Assembly: GCF_015477805.1 (NCBI RefSeq)
Contig: NZ_JADLQL010000002.1
Coordinates: 1,240,001-1,304,000 of the forward strand
Source of the DNA: Nocardia flavorosea
Lineage (GTDB): Bacteria > Actinomycetota > Actinomycetes > Mycobacteriales > Mycobacteriaceae
Direction: 5' to 3'
DNA: 64,000 nt
In this document: piece after piece, positions 1 to 8,321 of the stretch
Position numbering within the stretch: position 1 is the stretch's first letter
Layout: each line of letters opens with the position of its first letter
Made by a program: the position numbers and the translations under genes
Notes under the pieces: model-generated
Seen by the model: the letters and a program-made list of their open reading frames with translations, nothing else
Databases searched by the model: none
Told to the model about the DNA's origin: nothing

Positions 1-146
1 CCGAAATCGCCGGGTACGGAAACGACAGTAGTGGGTTTCGGCGGAGTTGCGTAGCGTCATGCGCCCATCCGGACCCGGAAGCCCTCTTGCACCTGCGGTA
101 TCGGCCGTCGGCACGCCCCCGGCCCCGATCTCATACCATCGGGTCT

Positions 147-1355
147 GTGGCAGGCCGTAGGCGTGGATGGTTTCGGTCGGGGGAGGATCCGTGGTTCGAA
201 CAGGCACGGTCCGCGCTGACGGCGGCATTCCTGGATCTGGACCGCCGGCAATCGGCCGCGGATGCGGCCACCATCGCCTCCGAGGAGATCTTTCCGGAAC
301 GAGAACTCGGCCGGCGCTGGGCGCCGGTGCGGCAGCAGTGCTACGCCGCCGGTGAGGCATATCTCGCGCTGACCGACGAGATCGGCCGGTCCGAGCAGTC
401 CGGCGCCGGGATTCCGGGGCGGCAGGAGCGGCTGGACACCGTGGTGCGGCAGCTGCACGCGGCGGCACGGGAAGTGGACCGGTTCTATCACGGTGAACGC
501 ACCCGGCTCGACGAGGCCGTCGCGGTGCGCGGTGCGGTGCCGGACCTGGTCGCGCACGTCACCACCGAGGCGGCCCGGGTACGCGGGCAGGCGGCCGAAT
601 CGGAGTACGCCGGCTATCCGTCGGTGCGGGCCGCGGCCGCTCGGATCGATGAGGCGATGGTCACACTCGAGGCCGTTCCGGCGGAAGCGCGGGGCCGGGT
701 GCGGGCCGCGGCGAACCAGTTGGACGCCGTAACGGCGGAGTTGTCGGAAGCTTTGGCCCAAGCGCCATCTCGGGTCGGCGCGGCGCGTAACGCGATCGCC
801 TCGGTCACCACCCGGATCGCGGCGGTGCGCACCCGCGCCGAACGGCTCGGGCCCGCGTATTCTGCGCTGTTGCGCGAGTTCAATGCTGCGAGTTCGGCTG
901 ATCTGGCCGACAATGAGCGCGCAAGTGAGCGTCATATCACCGCGGCTGACGATGCCCTCGCCGGCGCCCGCGCCGCCGCGGCCGAGCACAACCCGGAGCT
1001 GGCCCTTGACCTGACCACAACTGCGCGCGGTCATCTCGCCGACGCCGAACAACTCGTCGATGCCGTAACCAAACGGCTGGCCGAGTTGCGTACGGTCCGA
1101 GACGATCCGCGCCGACGCGCGGAGGCTGTGCGGTTCCGGCTCCGGGACGCGCAGATGCTGGCAGTTTCACGGGGACTGGTCGCTGAATGGGGTTCGGTTC
1201 TGGACGCCCAGGTCGAGCGGCTCGACCGGGTCACCGGATCGCTGACCGGGCCGCACCCCGATTATTGGGCGTATGTGAACGAACTCGACACCATCACCGA
1301 ATTCATTGCGGGTGTGGTGGACCGAATGCGCAAACAAACTGGACAAAACGGATGA
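147..1355 (+). CDS. Coiled-coil protein of the Ter-associated operon
   Basis: I do not recognise a named domain. The protein is about 402 residues, nearly all charged and alanine-rich helix with Glu/Arg/Ala heptad character, and has no signal peptide or membrane segment, so it is probably a cytosolic coiled-coil scaffold. GTG at 147 is chosen because it gives a compact start (VAGRRRGWFRSGEDPWF). The open frame runs back to a TTG at 87, but no convincing ribosome site is seen for either. Translation ends 12 bases before the CitE-like gene, so it is the first gene of a four-gene operon. Comparable helical proteins head Ter-type operons in actinomycetes (recollection of family context, not checked). 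Function is inferred only from its neighbours. Confidence 0.75.
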   Translation: MAGRRRGWFRSGEDPWFEQARSALTAAFLDLDRRQSAADAATIASEEIFPERELGRRWAPVRQQCYAAGEAYLALTDEIGRSEQSGAGIPGRQERLDTVVRQLHAAAREVDRFYHGERTRLDEAVAVRGAVPDLVAHVTTEAARVRGQAAESEYAGYPSVRAAAARIDEAMVTLEAVPAEARGRVRAAANQLDAVTAELSEALAQAPSRVGAARNAIASVTTRIAAVRTRAERLGPAYSALLREFNAASSADLADNERASERHITAADDALAGARAAAAEHNPELALDLTTTARGHLADAEQLVDAVTKRLAELRTVRDDPRRRAEAVRFRLRDAQMLAVSRGLVAEWGSVLDAQVERLDRVTGSLTGPHPDYWAYVNELDTITEFIAGVVDRMRKQTGQNG

Positions 1356-1367
1356 GACGGGGGCTAG

Positions 1368-2582
1368 ATGACCGCAGCCATGGCCGTTCGGCAGGAAGTG
1401 TCCCTGCACAAACGGGTGCCGCGCCGGCATTTCCGGCAATTGCAGGGGCCCGATGCGCGGACCCTGTTCCACCGTCAGCCCGAACCGTTCGACGACCATG
1501 CCGACCGGGAGACGCTGGCGTTGGCACTGGGCGCCACCCTGTACGTTCCGGCGACCCGCGCCGACCTGACGGCCACGATCGTGCGGCGGGCCGAACGGGG
1601 GGTGTGCTCGATGGTGATCGATCTCGAGGACGCGGTCGCCGATCATGAGCTCGCCGCCGCCAAACAGCAGGCTGTGCGGACGCTCGACGAACTCGCCGGC
1701 CGCCCGGATCCGAGCCCACTGCTGTTCATCCGGGTACGCGATGCCGATACGGTCCCCGAAATCCTCGAACAGCTCGGGCCGGGCGCCGAGGTGCTCACCG
1801 GATTCGTCTTCCCCAAATTCGACAGCGCTTCGGCGCCGAAATACCTGGCCGCGCTGTCCACCGCCGCCGCCGTCCGCCCCGATCGGCCGCTCTACGGTAT
1901 GCCCGTACTGGAGTCCGCGGCGCTGGTGCACCGGCAGACCCGCGATTGCGAACTGACCCAGATCGCCGCGCTGCTGGCCGAGCACCGGGAACGGATCCTC
2001 GCGGTCCGGATCGGAGCCACCGATATGTGTGCGACCTTCGGTATCCGCCGCGACCGCGACCTCACCATCTACGACGTGCGGGTGATCGCCGATGTCATCG
2101 CCGATATCGTCAACTACCTGGGGCGAACGGACGGTACCGGTTTCGTGATCACCGGACCGGTGTGGGAATACTTCGCCGACCACGAGCGGATGTTCCGGCC
2201 GCTGCTGCGTACCGCGCCGTTCGAGGAATCCGACGCGGTACCGTTCCGCAGCTACCTGGTGAGCCGCGACCTCGACGGCCTGCTGCGCGAGATAACCCTG
2301 GACCGCGCCAACGGAATCCAGGGCAAAACCGTTATCCACCCCTCGCATGTGGCGGCGGTGCACGCTCTGTCGGTGGTGACGCACGAGGAATACACCGACG
2401 CCCTCGACATCCTCCAGGTGGAGGTCGGCGGAGTCGCCGCGTCCGGATACCGGAACAAGATGAACGAGATGCGGCCACACCGCAGCTGGGCCCGGCACAC
2501 CCTCGCCCGGGCCCGCGTATTCGGGGTCGCGAAGAAAGGGGTGTCCTTCGTGGACCTGCTATCCGCGCTGGTCACAGCATGA
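1368..2582 (+). CDS. HpcH/HpaI aldolase / citrate-lyase-beta-like protein (Ter operon)
   Basis: A 404-residue protein of the CitE/HpcH TIM-barrel family, which cleaves or forms C-C bonds of acyl-CoA or oxo-acid substrates using Mg2+. The acidic metal site is visible as VIDLEDAVADHE near residue 85, and the C-terminal KTVIHPSHVAAVH element is typical. It is longer than stand-alone CitE (about 280 residues) because of an N-terminal extension, as in the Ter-linked subfamily. ATG at 1368 follows a GAGACGGGGG ribosome site. Its stop overlaps the next ATG (ATGA at 2579), implying translational coupling to the phosphoribosyltransferase. In the Ter system described by Anantharaman and colleagues this enzyme is proposed to help make a nucleoside-like metabolite. 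The exact reaction is unknown. Confidence 0.88.
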   Translation: MTAAMAVRQEVSLHKRVPRRHFRQLQGPDARTLFHRQPEPFDDHADRETLALALGATLYVPATRADLTATIVRRAERGVCSMVIDLEDAVADHELAAAKQQAVRTLDELAGRPDPSPLLFIRVRDADTVPEILEQLGPGAEVLTGFVFPKFDSASAPKYLAALSTAAAVRPDRPLYGMPVLESAALVHRQTRDCELTQIAALLAEHRERILAVRIGATDMCATFGIRRDRDLTIYDVRVIADVIADIVNYLGRTDGTGFVITGPVWEYFADHERMFRPLLRTAPFEESDAVPFRSYLVSRDLDGLLREITLDRANGIQGKTVIHPSHVAAVHALSVVTHEEYTDALDILQVEVGGVAASGYRNKMNEMRPHRSWARHTLARARVFGVAKKGVSFVDLLSALVTA

Positions 2583-2637
2583 GCGAGTCAGGCCCGGAGG
2601 CGGTAGCGAAGCGTAACCACGTAGGGCCCTCGCTCAT
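2579..2637 (+). repeat. Junction repeat, copy 1 (59-bp element in a 75-bp unit)
   Basis: The element begins ATGAGCGAG and ends with its inverse CTCGCTCAT. It contains the core CAGGCCCGGAGGCGGTAGCG at 2589-2608, which continues to 2614. Read in frame it encodes MSESGPEAVAKRNHVG. The repeating period, including the spacer, is 75 bp (25 codons), so the downstream frame is kept. Confidence 0.9.
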
Positions 2638-5452
2638 GCTCGATAGAAACAGCATGAGCGAGTCAGGCCCGGAGGCGGTAGCGAAGCGTAACCACGTAGG
2701 GCGCTCGCTCATGCTCGATAGAGACAGCATGAGCGAGTCAGGCCCGGCGGGAAGTTACTGGGCCACCCGCACACTCGGGATCGAACTGCTGCATCGCGAA
2801 TGTTTTCGTCACAGCGACCGGCCGGACGCTCTCCCGGCGCGGCCGGTGATCACCGAACTGCTGCAACCGGGGTTGCGCAAAAATCCGCGGCGGGCGCATC
2901 TGCTGGTGTCCACGGTGTTGGGTAAACACTTGCCGACCGATCCGCTGGTGGTGCGGGACGCGGGCGACCGGCTCGGTGATCTGGTGCGCGGCGTGCTCGG
3001 CGAACAGGATGCGGTGGCATTGGGTTTCGCCGAGACCGCGACGGGGCTGGGGCACTGTGTGGCGACCCGGATCGACGCCGCCTGCTATCTGCATTCGACC
3101 CGCCGGGCGGTGCCGGGCGCGCGGACACTGACCGGTTTCGAGGAGGGGCATTCGCACGCCACCTCGCATCTGCTGCAACCGATGCCCGGTGATGTTTTCA
3201 CCGCCGGTCTGCCGCTGGTACTGGTGGACGACGAGATCTCCACCGGCAACACCGCACTGGACGCGATAGCGGCACTGCACGAATTCGCGCCACGGACCCA
3301 CTATGTGCTGGCCGCGCTGGTCGATATGCGTACCGAGGCCGACCGGTCCCGGTTCGCCCGGGTCGCGGCCGAACTGGGGGCCCGTATCGATACGGTTTGC
3401 CTCGCCACCGGTAGTGCGGTGCTGCCGGACGGGCTGGTCGGCGCGGTATTGGATCTGCCGGAAGCCGAACTCAACCCGGTCGCCGCGGCGCGGGGCGATT
3501 CCACCCGGTTGGATCTGCCCTGGCCGCAGGATGTGCCCGACGGTGGCCGGCACGGGTTCCTGCGTGCCGATCGTCCGGCGTTCGAGCAGGCCGCGGCCAC
3601 TGCGGCGAAAATGCTGCGGGATCAGCTGATCACCGAATACCCGGACCGGCCGGTGGTCGTGCTGGCGCACGAAGAGCTGATGTACTTGCCGTTGTGCCTG
3701 GCGGTGACGTTGGCGGACTCCGGGATTCCGGTGCGGTACCAGACGACCACGCGTTCACCCGCCTACGTTCTGGACGAGCCAGGGTACCCGCTGCGCCGCG
3801 GGTTCCGGTTCCAGGCGCCGGAACCCGGAGAGGAGCAGCCGCGTTTTCTGTACAACGCCTGCTGGCCGGACACCCCGGCGGCCGGCGCCGACCCGGTGCT
3901 GGTGTTCGTGGTCGACACTCCGGGTGACAGTGCGCAACTCTACGCGCCCGGCGGCCTTGTGGACGTACTCACCGCGGCGGGTTCGGATGTGCTGGTTACG
4001 GTGGTGCCGGGAGCCGATCCGGTAGCCCTCGAATCGGCTCGGACCAGGGATTTCGGGGTGCAGGGTTCGGATGCATCGGCACGCCCGCAGCTTTCGGCGC
4101 GTTCCTGCGCGGAGCAGGCGACGTCTGCGCAGCCGGCTCCGGATGCGCCCGCGCGGGCGGCTGTTCGGCCGGAATCGGATGAGCCCGTGCAGCCGGAAGC
4201 GCCGATGTTTTCGCAACCGGAAGCGGGGGTGCTCGCACGACCGGAGTCGGTGGCATCCCCGCCACAGGCAGCGGGGGTCTGTTCGGGACCGGCAGCCGAG
4301 ATGGCCGCACGGTCGGAGCCGGCCGGCGGACCTCGGCCGCTCTACGGTCCCGGATTCGGCTCATATGCCCGTGACGACGTGGCGTGGCTGCTGAAGGACC
4401 TGTCCGACGCCGAATTGGAGGCCGATCTCGCCTATCGCGAAAAGCGGATTCAGGCCGGCGTCGCACACTATGCCGAATCACTGCCCATCGAGTATCAGCC
4501 CGACGCCGCCTACCGTGAGTTGTTCGACCGGGTCCTGGACGACAGCGCGCAGCGGCTGGCGCTGGCGGTGGGCACGGTCGCCGAACTCGTCGTCGCCGAA
4601 CGCGGTCCCGATATCGTGCTGGCCTCGCTCGCTCGCGCGGGAACCCCGGTGGGGATCCTGATCCGCCGCTGGCTCGCTGCCGGGCACGGGAACCGGCCCG
4701 GTCTGGATATCCCGCATTACGCCGTCTCGATCGTGCGCGACCGCGGAATCGACACTGTCGCGTTGGATTACCTGGCCGGACGGCACAACGCTGCCGATGT
4801 GGTGTTCGTCGACGGCTGGACAGGAAAGGGCGCGATCGCCAAGGAACTCACCGAGGCACTGGATGCCTACCATGCGGCCGGCGGCGCGCGATTCGACGCC
4901 GACCTCGCGGTACTCGCCGATCCCGGCCATTGTGTGCGCACTTTCGGCACCCGCGACGATTTCCTCATCGCCTCGGCCTGCCTCAACTCCACGGTCTCGG
5001 GCTTGGTCTCACGCACGGTGCTCAACCGGGACCTCATCGGCCCGGACGATTTCCACGGGGCGAAGTTCTATGCCGATCTGGCCGCCGACGATGTCTCCGA
5101 TCGCCTGATCACCACGGTCACCCGGGCTTTCGATTCGGTTCGCGACCGGGTGACCGAGCAGGTCACACGGTTGCGGGCCGCCGACCGGACACCGACGTGG
5201 GCCGGCTGGGCCTCGGTGGAGCGGGTCCGCGCCGAATACGGCATCGGCAGCGTGAACTTCGTGAAACCGGGCGTCGGGGAGACGACTCGGGTGCTGCTGC
5301 GGCGGGTGCCGTGGCGGGTGCTGGTGCGCGAGCCCGAAGCCGCCGAACACGCGCATATCCGGTTGCTCGCGCAGGCGCGTGAGGTACCGGTGGAGGTTGT
5401 ACCGGAGCTGGCTTATTCGTGTATGGGGCTGATCAAGGATGTGCGGCGCTAG
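2579..5452 (+). CDS. Fused double phosphoribosyltransferase (PRTase_2/TRSP-like plus StiP/PRTase_1-like)
   Basis: From the first ATG (2579) the protein is 957 residues; from the third in-frame ATG (2729) it is 907. Counting from 2729, the N-terminal half carries a phosphoribosyltransferase PRPP loop, VLVDDEISTGNTALDAI, near residues 162-180. A Pro/Ala/Glu-rich low-complexity linker spans roughly 430-535. The C-terminal half holds a second PRPP-type loop, VVFVDGWTGKGAIAKEL, near 690-706, typical of the family once named cysteine protease StiP. The two enzymes are commonly separate genes in Ter-type operons; here they are one polypeptide. The first 150 bases are two in-frame copies of a 75-bp repeat that preserve the ATGA overlap with the upstream stop. 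The next gene follows with no gap. Start choice between 2579 and 2729 is unresolved. Confidence 0.88.
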   Translation: MSESGPEAVAKRNHVGPSLMLDRNSMSESGPEAVAKRNHVGRSLMLDRDSMSESGPAGSYWATRTLGIELLHRECFRHSDRPDALPARPVITELLQPGLRKNPRRAHLLVSTVLGKHLPTDPLVVRDAGDRLGDLVRGVLGEQDAVALGFAETATGLGHCVATRIDAACYLHSTRRAVPGARTLTGFEEGHSHATSHLLQPMPGDVFTAGLPLVLVDDEISTGNTALDAIAALHEFAPRTHYVLAALVDMRTEADRSRFARVAAELGARIDTVCLATGSAVLPDGLVGAVLDLPEAELNPVAAARGDSTRLDLPWPQDVPDGGRHGFLRADRPAFEQAAATAAKMLRDQLITEYPDRPVVVLAHEELMYLPLCLAVTLADSGIPVRYQTTTRSPAYVLDEPGYPLRRGFRFQAPEPGEEQPRFLYNACWPDTPAAGADPVLVFVVDTPGDSAQLYAPGGLVDVLTAAGSDVLVTVVPGADPVALESARTRDFGVQGSDASARPQLSARSCAEQATSAQPAPDAPARAAVRPESDEPVQPEAPMFSQPEAGVLARPESVASPPQAAGVCSGPAAEMAARSEPAGGPRPLYGPGFGSYARDDVAWLLKDLSDAELEADLAYREKRIQAGVAHYAESLPIEYQPDAAYRELFDRVLDDSAQRLALAVGTVAELVVAERGPDIVLASLARAGTPVGILIRRWLAAGHGNRPGLDIPHYAVSIVRDRGIDTVALDYLAGRHNAADVVFVDGWTGKGAIAKELTEALDAYHAAGGARFDADLAVLADPGHCVRTFGTRDDFLIASACLNSTVSGLVSRTVLNRDLIGPDDFHGAKFYADLAADDVSDRLITTVTRAFDSVRDRVTEQVTRLRAADRTPTWAGWASVERVRAEYGIGSVNFVKPGVGETTRVLLRRVPWRVLVREPEAAEHAHIRLLAQAREVPVEVVPELAYSCMGLIKDVRR
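2654..2712 (+). repeat. Junction repeat, copy 2
   Basis: Nearly identical to copy 1 (one visible base change in the 59-bp element and one in the following spacer), exactly 75 bp downstream. It supplies a second in-frame ATG at 2654. Confidence 0.9.
2729..2747 (+). repeat. Junction repeat, partial copy 3
   Basis: Only the first 19 bases (ATGAGCGAGTCAGGCCCGG) are retained before unique sequence of the phosphoribosyltransferase begins. This copy probably marks the ancestral start codon of that gene. Confidence 0.8.
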
Positions 5453-6298
5453 ATGATGTCTCCGAAACCGGTGCTGGTGGCGACCGATCTGGATCGTACG
5501 ATGATCTACTCGCGTAATGCTTTCGGGGCGAGCGAACCCGAAACGGTCTGCGTGGAATATCTCGACGGCGACCCGCTGTCGTATATGACCGTTGCCGCCG
5601 CCGCCGCGATGACGGAGCTGGCGGCCGCGGCGGCCGTGCTACCCACGACCACTCGCACCATCGCGCAATTCGACCGGATCCGGTTCCCGGGTGCTCCGTG
5701 GCCGTTCGCGGTCACCAGCAATGGCGGAAACATACTGGTGGACGGGGCCCCCGATGTCCGGTGGCGCCGGTCGGTCGATACCGCGGTCCGGGCGGGCGGT
5801 GCCACTCTTTCCGAGGTCGGCACTGCGCTGCGTGATCGGATCGACGATTCGTGGGTGCTCAAATACCGCGAGGCCGATGACCTGTTCTGCTACCTGGTGG
5901 TCGATCTCGCCGCCACCCCGGCTGATTTCGTGTCCGAATGGGACAGCTGGTGTCGTCCGCGCGGCTGGTCGGCGTCGCGGCAGGGGCGCAAGATCTACAC
6001 CATGCCGATGGCGGTGTGTAAGAGCCGGGCCGTGGCCGAGGTCCGCGACCGGCTCGTCGCGACCGGCCGCCTCGATCCGAGCGCGCCGACGCTGGCCGCC
6101 GGTGACGGCGCGCTGGATGCGGAGATGCTGATGGCGGCCGATCGGGGCATCCGTCCGCGGCACGGTGAACTCGAAGAACTCGGCTGGATTCATCCCGGTA
6201 TCGGCGTCACCTCCGCCACGGGAATCCTGGCCGGCGAGGAGATCGTCGGCTGGTTCACCGCGGCCGTGCCGGGCCGGGTCGCCGAAACCGCCGGCTAG
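5453..6298 (+). CDS. HAD-family phosphatase (Ter operon)
   Basis: A 281-residue haloacid-dehalogenase-superfamily hydrolase. Motif I is ATDLDRTMIYS near residues 9-19, with two aspartates for nucleophile and acid. A C-terminal GDGALDAEMLMAAD provides the Mg2+-binding motif IV. The cap region contains an RKIYTMP segment. The ATG directly follows the stop of the double phosphoribosyltransferase, and a second ATG is the next codon. It is likely the dephosphorylating enzyme acting on the product of the phosphoribosyltransferases and aldolase in the Ter-linked nucleoside-like pathway (role from family context; substrate unknown). It ends the operon, convergent with the DUF389 gene. Confidence 0.88.
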   Translation: MMSPKPVLVATDLDRTMIYSRNAFGASEPETVCVEYLDGDPLSYMTVAAAAAMTELAAAAAVLPTTTRTIAQFDRIRFPGAPWPFAVTSNGGNILVDGAPDVRWRRSVDTAVRAGGATLSEVGTALRDRIDDSWVLKYREADDLFCYLVVDLAATPADFVSEWDSWCRPRGWSASRQGRKIYTMPMAVCKSRAVAEVRDRLVATGRLDPSAPTLAAGDGALDAEMLMAADRGIRPRHGELEELGWIHPGIGVTSATGILAGEEIVGWFTAAVPGRVAETAG

Positions 6299-6433
6299 AT
6301 CGAGGCCAGACCGGGGGCGGCCGGGCGGCGTCCGATGAATACCCGCTCGCTCCCACTGGGCCGTCCCGTTGCGTGACCGCCCCTCGGTACTGCGGCGACC
6401 GGGGTCACGGGCTGTGTGGCCGGCGAAGTATGT

Positions 6434-7399
6434 TCACAGCATGCGCCGGCGGGCTCGCTCCTCGGTGCGCGTCCGCCGCAGCGATACTCGTGACCAGACC
6501 ACATCCTGCAGCGCCAGCGTCGCCCATCCCGCGAGGGCCATCCCGGCGAGGTTCACCACCAGCTGCAGCGTGCTGCCCCAGACGGACGACCACGCCCCGA
6601 AAGCGAGCCCCAGCGCGATGTTCCCGGCCGCGGGAACCGTCGTCACCGAAATGAAGACGCCCACCATAGCGCCGGATTTCGCCGAGGTGAGGGCAAGCAC
6701 CCCGGCGGCCGCCGCGATAAGTGCCACCACGAACGACCATTTGTCCGGTGTGTAGATGAACGCGGTCTCCGGCCGCTCGCCGGTGACCACATCGAGGCTG
6801 ATCCAGCCGAGCAACCGCGCGCCGAGCGCGGCCACGAAGGCGAGGAAGATGGCCGCGACGAACCCGGCCACCAGTGTGCCGACCGCGCGGCCCAGCAGAG
6901 CCGGACGCCGCCGCACCAGCGCCACACCGAGCGCGGCGATCGCGCCGAATTCCGGGCCGAGCACCATGGCTCCGATCACCAGGATCTGGGAATCGGTCAC
7001 GATGGCGATTCCGGCCAGAATGGTCGCCAAGGTCATGAAACTCAGATAGGTCCAGTTGAGCTCGGTCTCTTCGTAGGACCGCTGCGTCACATCCGCCCAG
7101 ACCACCGAGTCCGCGCTGTAACCGGGGGTCCGGATCTCGGCCAGATATCCCGACAGTGACATCCAGGTCTGCACCGGCTCCAATTCGATACTGCCGTGAT
7201 GGTGCAGGCCGGTGGCGCGCAGCCGTTCGACGATATCGTTGGCGGCCTCCCGGGCCAGATCTGCCAGGATCACATCGCCGGCCGGGCGCACTGCGCTACC
7301 GCGCAGTACCGCCAAACCGCTGACGGCATCGTCGGATTCGAGGACGCCCAGCACGTCCTCGGTCAGGTCGGCCGGTGACATCACCCGCAGATGCAGCAT
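6434..7399 (-). CDS. DUF389 integral membrane protein
   Basis: A 321-residue protein with an N-terminal soluble region (about 1-110) that begins MLHLRVMSPADLTEDVLGVL, followed by about six hydrophobic segments. Conserved-looking pieces such as SFMTLATILAGIAIVTDS and LVIGAMVLGPEFGAIAALG are characteristic of the DUF389/TIGR00341 family. The biochemical role of DUF389 is not established; a transporter-like role at the cytoplasmic membrane is a guess. It faces the HAD gene and the AIM24 operon stop, and appears to be its own transcription unit. Confidence 0.88.
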   Translation of the reverse strand: MLHLRVMSPADLTEDVLGVLESDDAVSGLAVLRGSAVRPAGDVILADLAREAANDIVERLRATGLHHHGSIELEPVQTWMSLSGYLAEIRTPGYSADSVVWADVTQRSYEETELNWTYLSFMTLATILAGIAIVTDSQILVIGAMVLGPEFGAIAALGVALVRRRPALLGRAVGTLVAGFVAAIFLAFVAALGARLLGWISLDVVTGERPETAFIYTPDKWSFVVALIAAAAGVLALTSAKSGAMVGVFISVTTVPAAGNIALGLAFGAWSSVWGSTLQLVVNLAGMALAGWATLALQDVVWSRVSLRRTRTEERARRRML

Positions 7400-7482
7400 G
7401 CGCCAAGTCTGCCCGGCCGGGGCCGGCTCTGCCTACGCGGACGAAACGGACACGCGGGCGTGTTGCCGGGCGCCCCCGCAGG

Positions 7483-8244
7483 TCAGTACCCCTGCTGACC
7501 CGCCAGTTGCTGGGCGATGACACCTTGCAACCGTTGCAGGCCGGGCACCGTGATCCCGCTCTGCAACTGGCCTTCGATGGTGCGGATCAAGGCGGCGTCG
7601 CTGAGTACCTTCTCGCTCGACTGGATCAGCACGGTTCCGGCGCCGGTGAAATCGAACTGACGTTCCTCTCCGGAGTTCACGCCGAAAGCGGCCGCGCCCG
7701 CCGCCAGGAACCCCGATACCCACCGCTGGTCGTAGTGGTGGCTCGGCGACGGGCAATCGGCCCAGCCCACCAGGGATTCCGGATCCACCCGCAGCGGCGG
7801 TTCGGCGAAGATCACCGGGCCGTTCGAGGAGGCGAGGAACTTACCGGTGCCGATTAGGGTGAGAAAACCGGGGACGATCGACTGGTTCAGCGATAACCCG
7901 GGTTCGAAGGCGAGCAGGTTCGCGGCCCGGATGGTGAGGTTGCCGTCGTCGAGATCGTAGGAGTTGATGTCGTAGCCGCGGTCGCCGATCAGCAGTTTGC
8001 CCTGCCCCTCGGCGACCACATAATCCCCGGTGAACAGCGGGGCCGAGAACTGATGCGCGACCATGTGCAGCAGCTGGCCCTGCAACCCGTGGGTGAGTGC
8101 CTGGAACCGCATCTGGCCGTAGTAGGCGATCATCGCGCCCTTGCGCATGAACCACGGCTTGTTCAGGTCGATGCAGTAGGCGTAGCTGTTCCCGGGGATG
8201 TTGTCGCTTTCCCCGAGTGTCATCGGGCTGAGGATCTCGCTCAC
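7483..8244 (-). CDS. AIM24-family protein 1
   Basis: A 253-residue protein of the AIM24 (formerly DUF124) beta-sandwich family, last of three tandem paralogues. GTG at 8244 is chosen (protein begins VSEILSPMTLGESDN) because an AGGTG ribosome site lies about ten bases upstream. The longer frame to 8409 would overlap the preceding gene. Recognisable pieces are KGAMIAYYGQMRFQ, SAPLFTGDYVVAEGQGKLL and GAGTVLIQSSEK. There is no signal peptide or membrane segment. AIM24 proteins have no settled biochemical role; in bacteria they recur beside TerD genes. Its start overlaps the stop of the 26-codon ORF by four bases. Confidence 0.88.
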   Translation of the reverse strand: MSEILSPMTLGESDNIPGNSYAYCIDLNKPWFMRKGAMIAYYGQMRFQALTHGLQGQLLHMVAHQFSAPLFTGDYVVAEGQGKLLIGDRGYDINSYDLDDGNLTIRAANLLAFEPGLSLNQSIVPGFLTLIGTGKFLASSNGPVIFAEPPLRVDPESLVGWADCPSPSHHYDQRWVSGFLAAGAAAFGVNSGEERQFDFTGAGTVLIQSSEKVLSDAALIRTIEGQLQSGITVPGLQRLQGVIAQQLAGQQGY

Positions 8245-8321
8245 GGCTGCACCTCGCCGGCGCTCGGCTCCGTCGTGCGCGAGGCGCGCTGTGCTGATTG
8301 TTCGCTCGCAAGCTCGTTCAC
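8241..8321 (-). CDS. 26-codon ORF bridging two AIM24 genes
   Basis: An open frame of 26 codons starting GTG at 8321 and beginning VNELASEQSAQRASRTTE. Its GTGA overlaps the stop of AIM24 gene 2, and its own stop overlaps the GTGA start of AIM24 gene 1. Both junctions are four-base overlaps. It is hydrophilic and has no recognisable domain. It may be a coupling device or a mobile-repeat insertion rather than a functional peptide. Confidence 0.4.
   Translation of the reverse strand: MNELASEQSAQRASRTTEPSAGEVQP

Noticed and set aside
2579..2747. CRISPR array
   Set aside because: Only two full repeats, unit and spacer together 75 bp with near-identical spacers, and reading frame is conserved, so it is not CRISPR.
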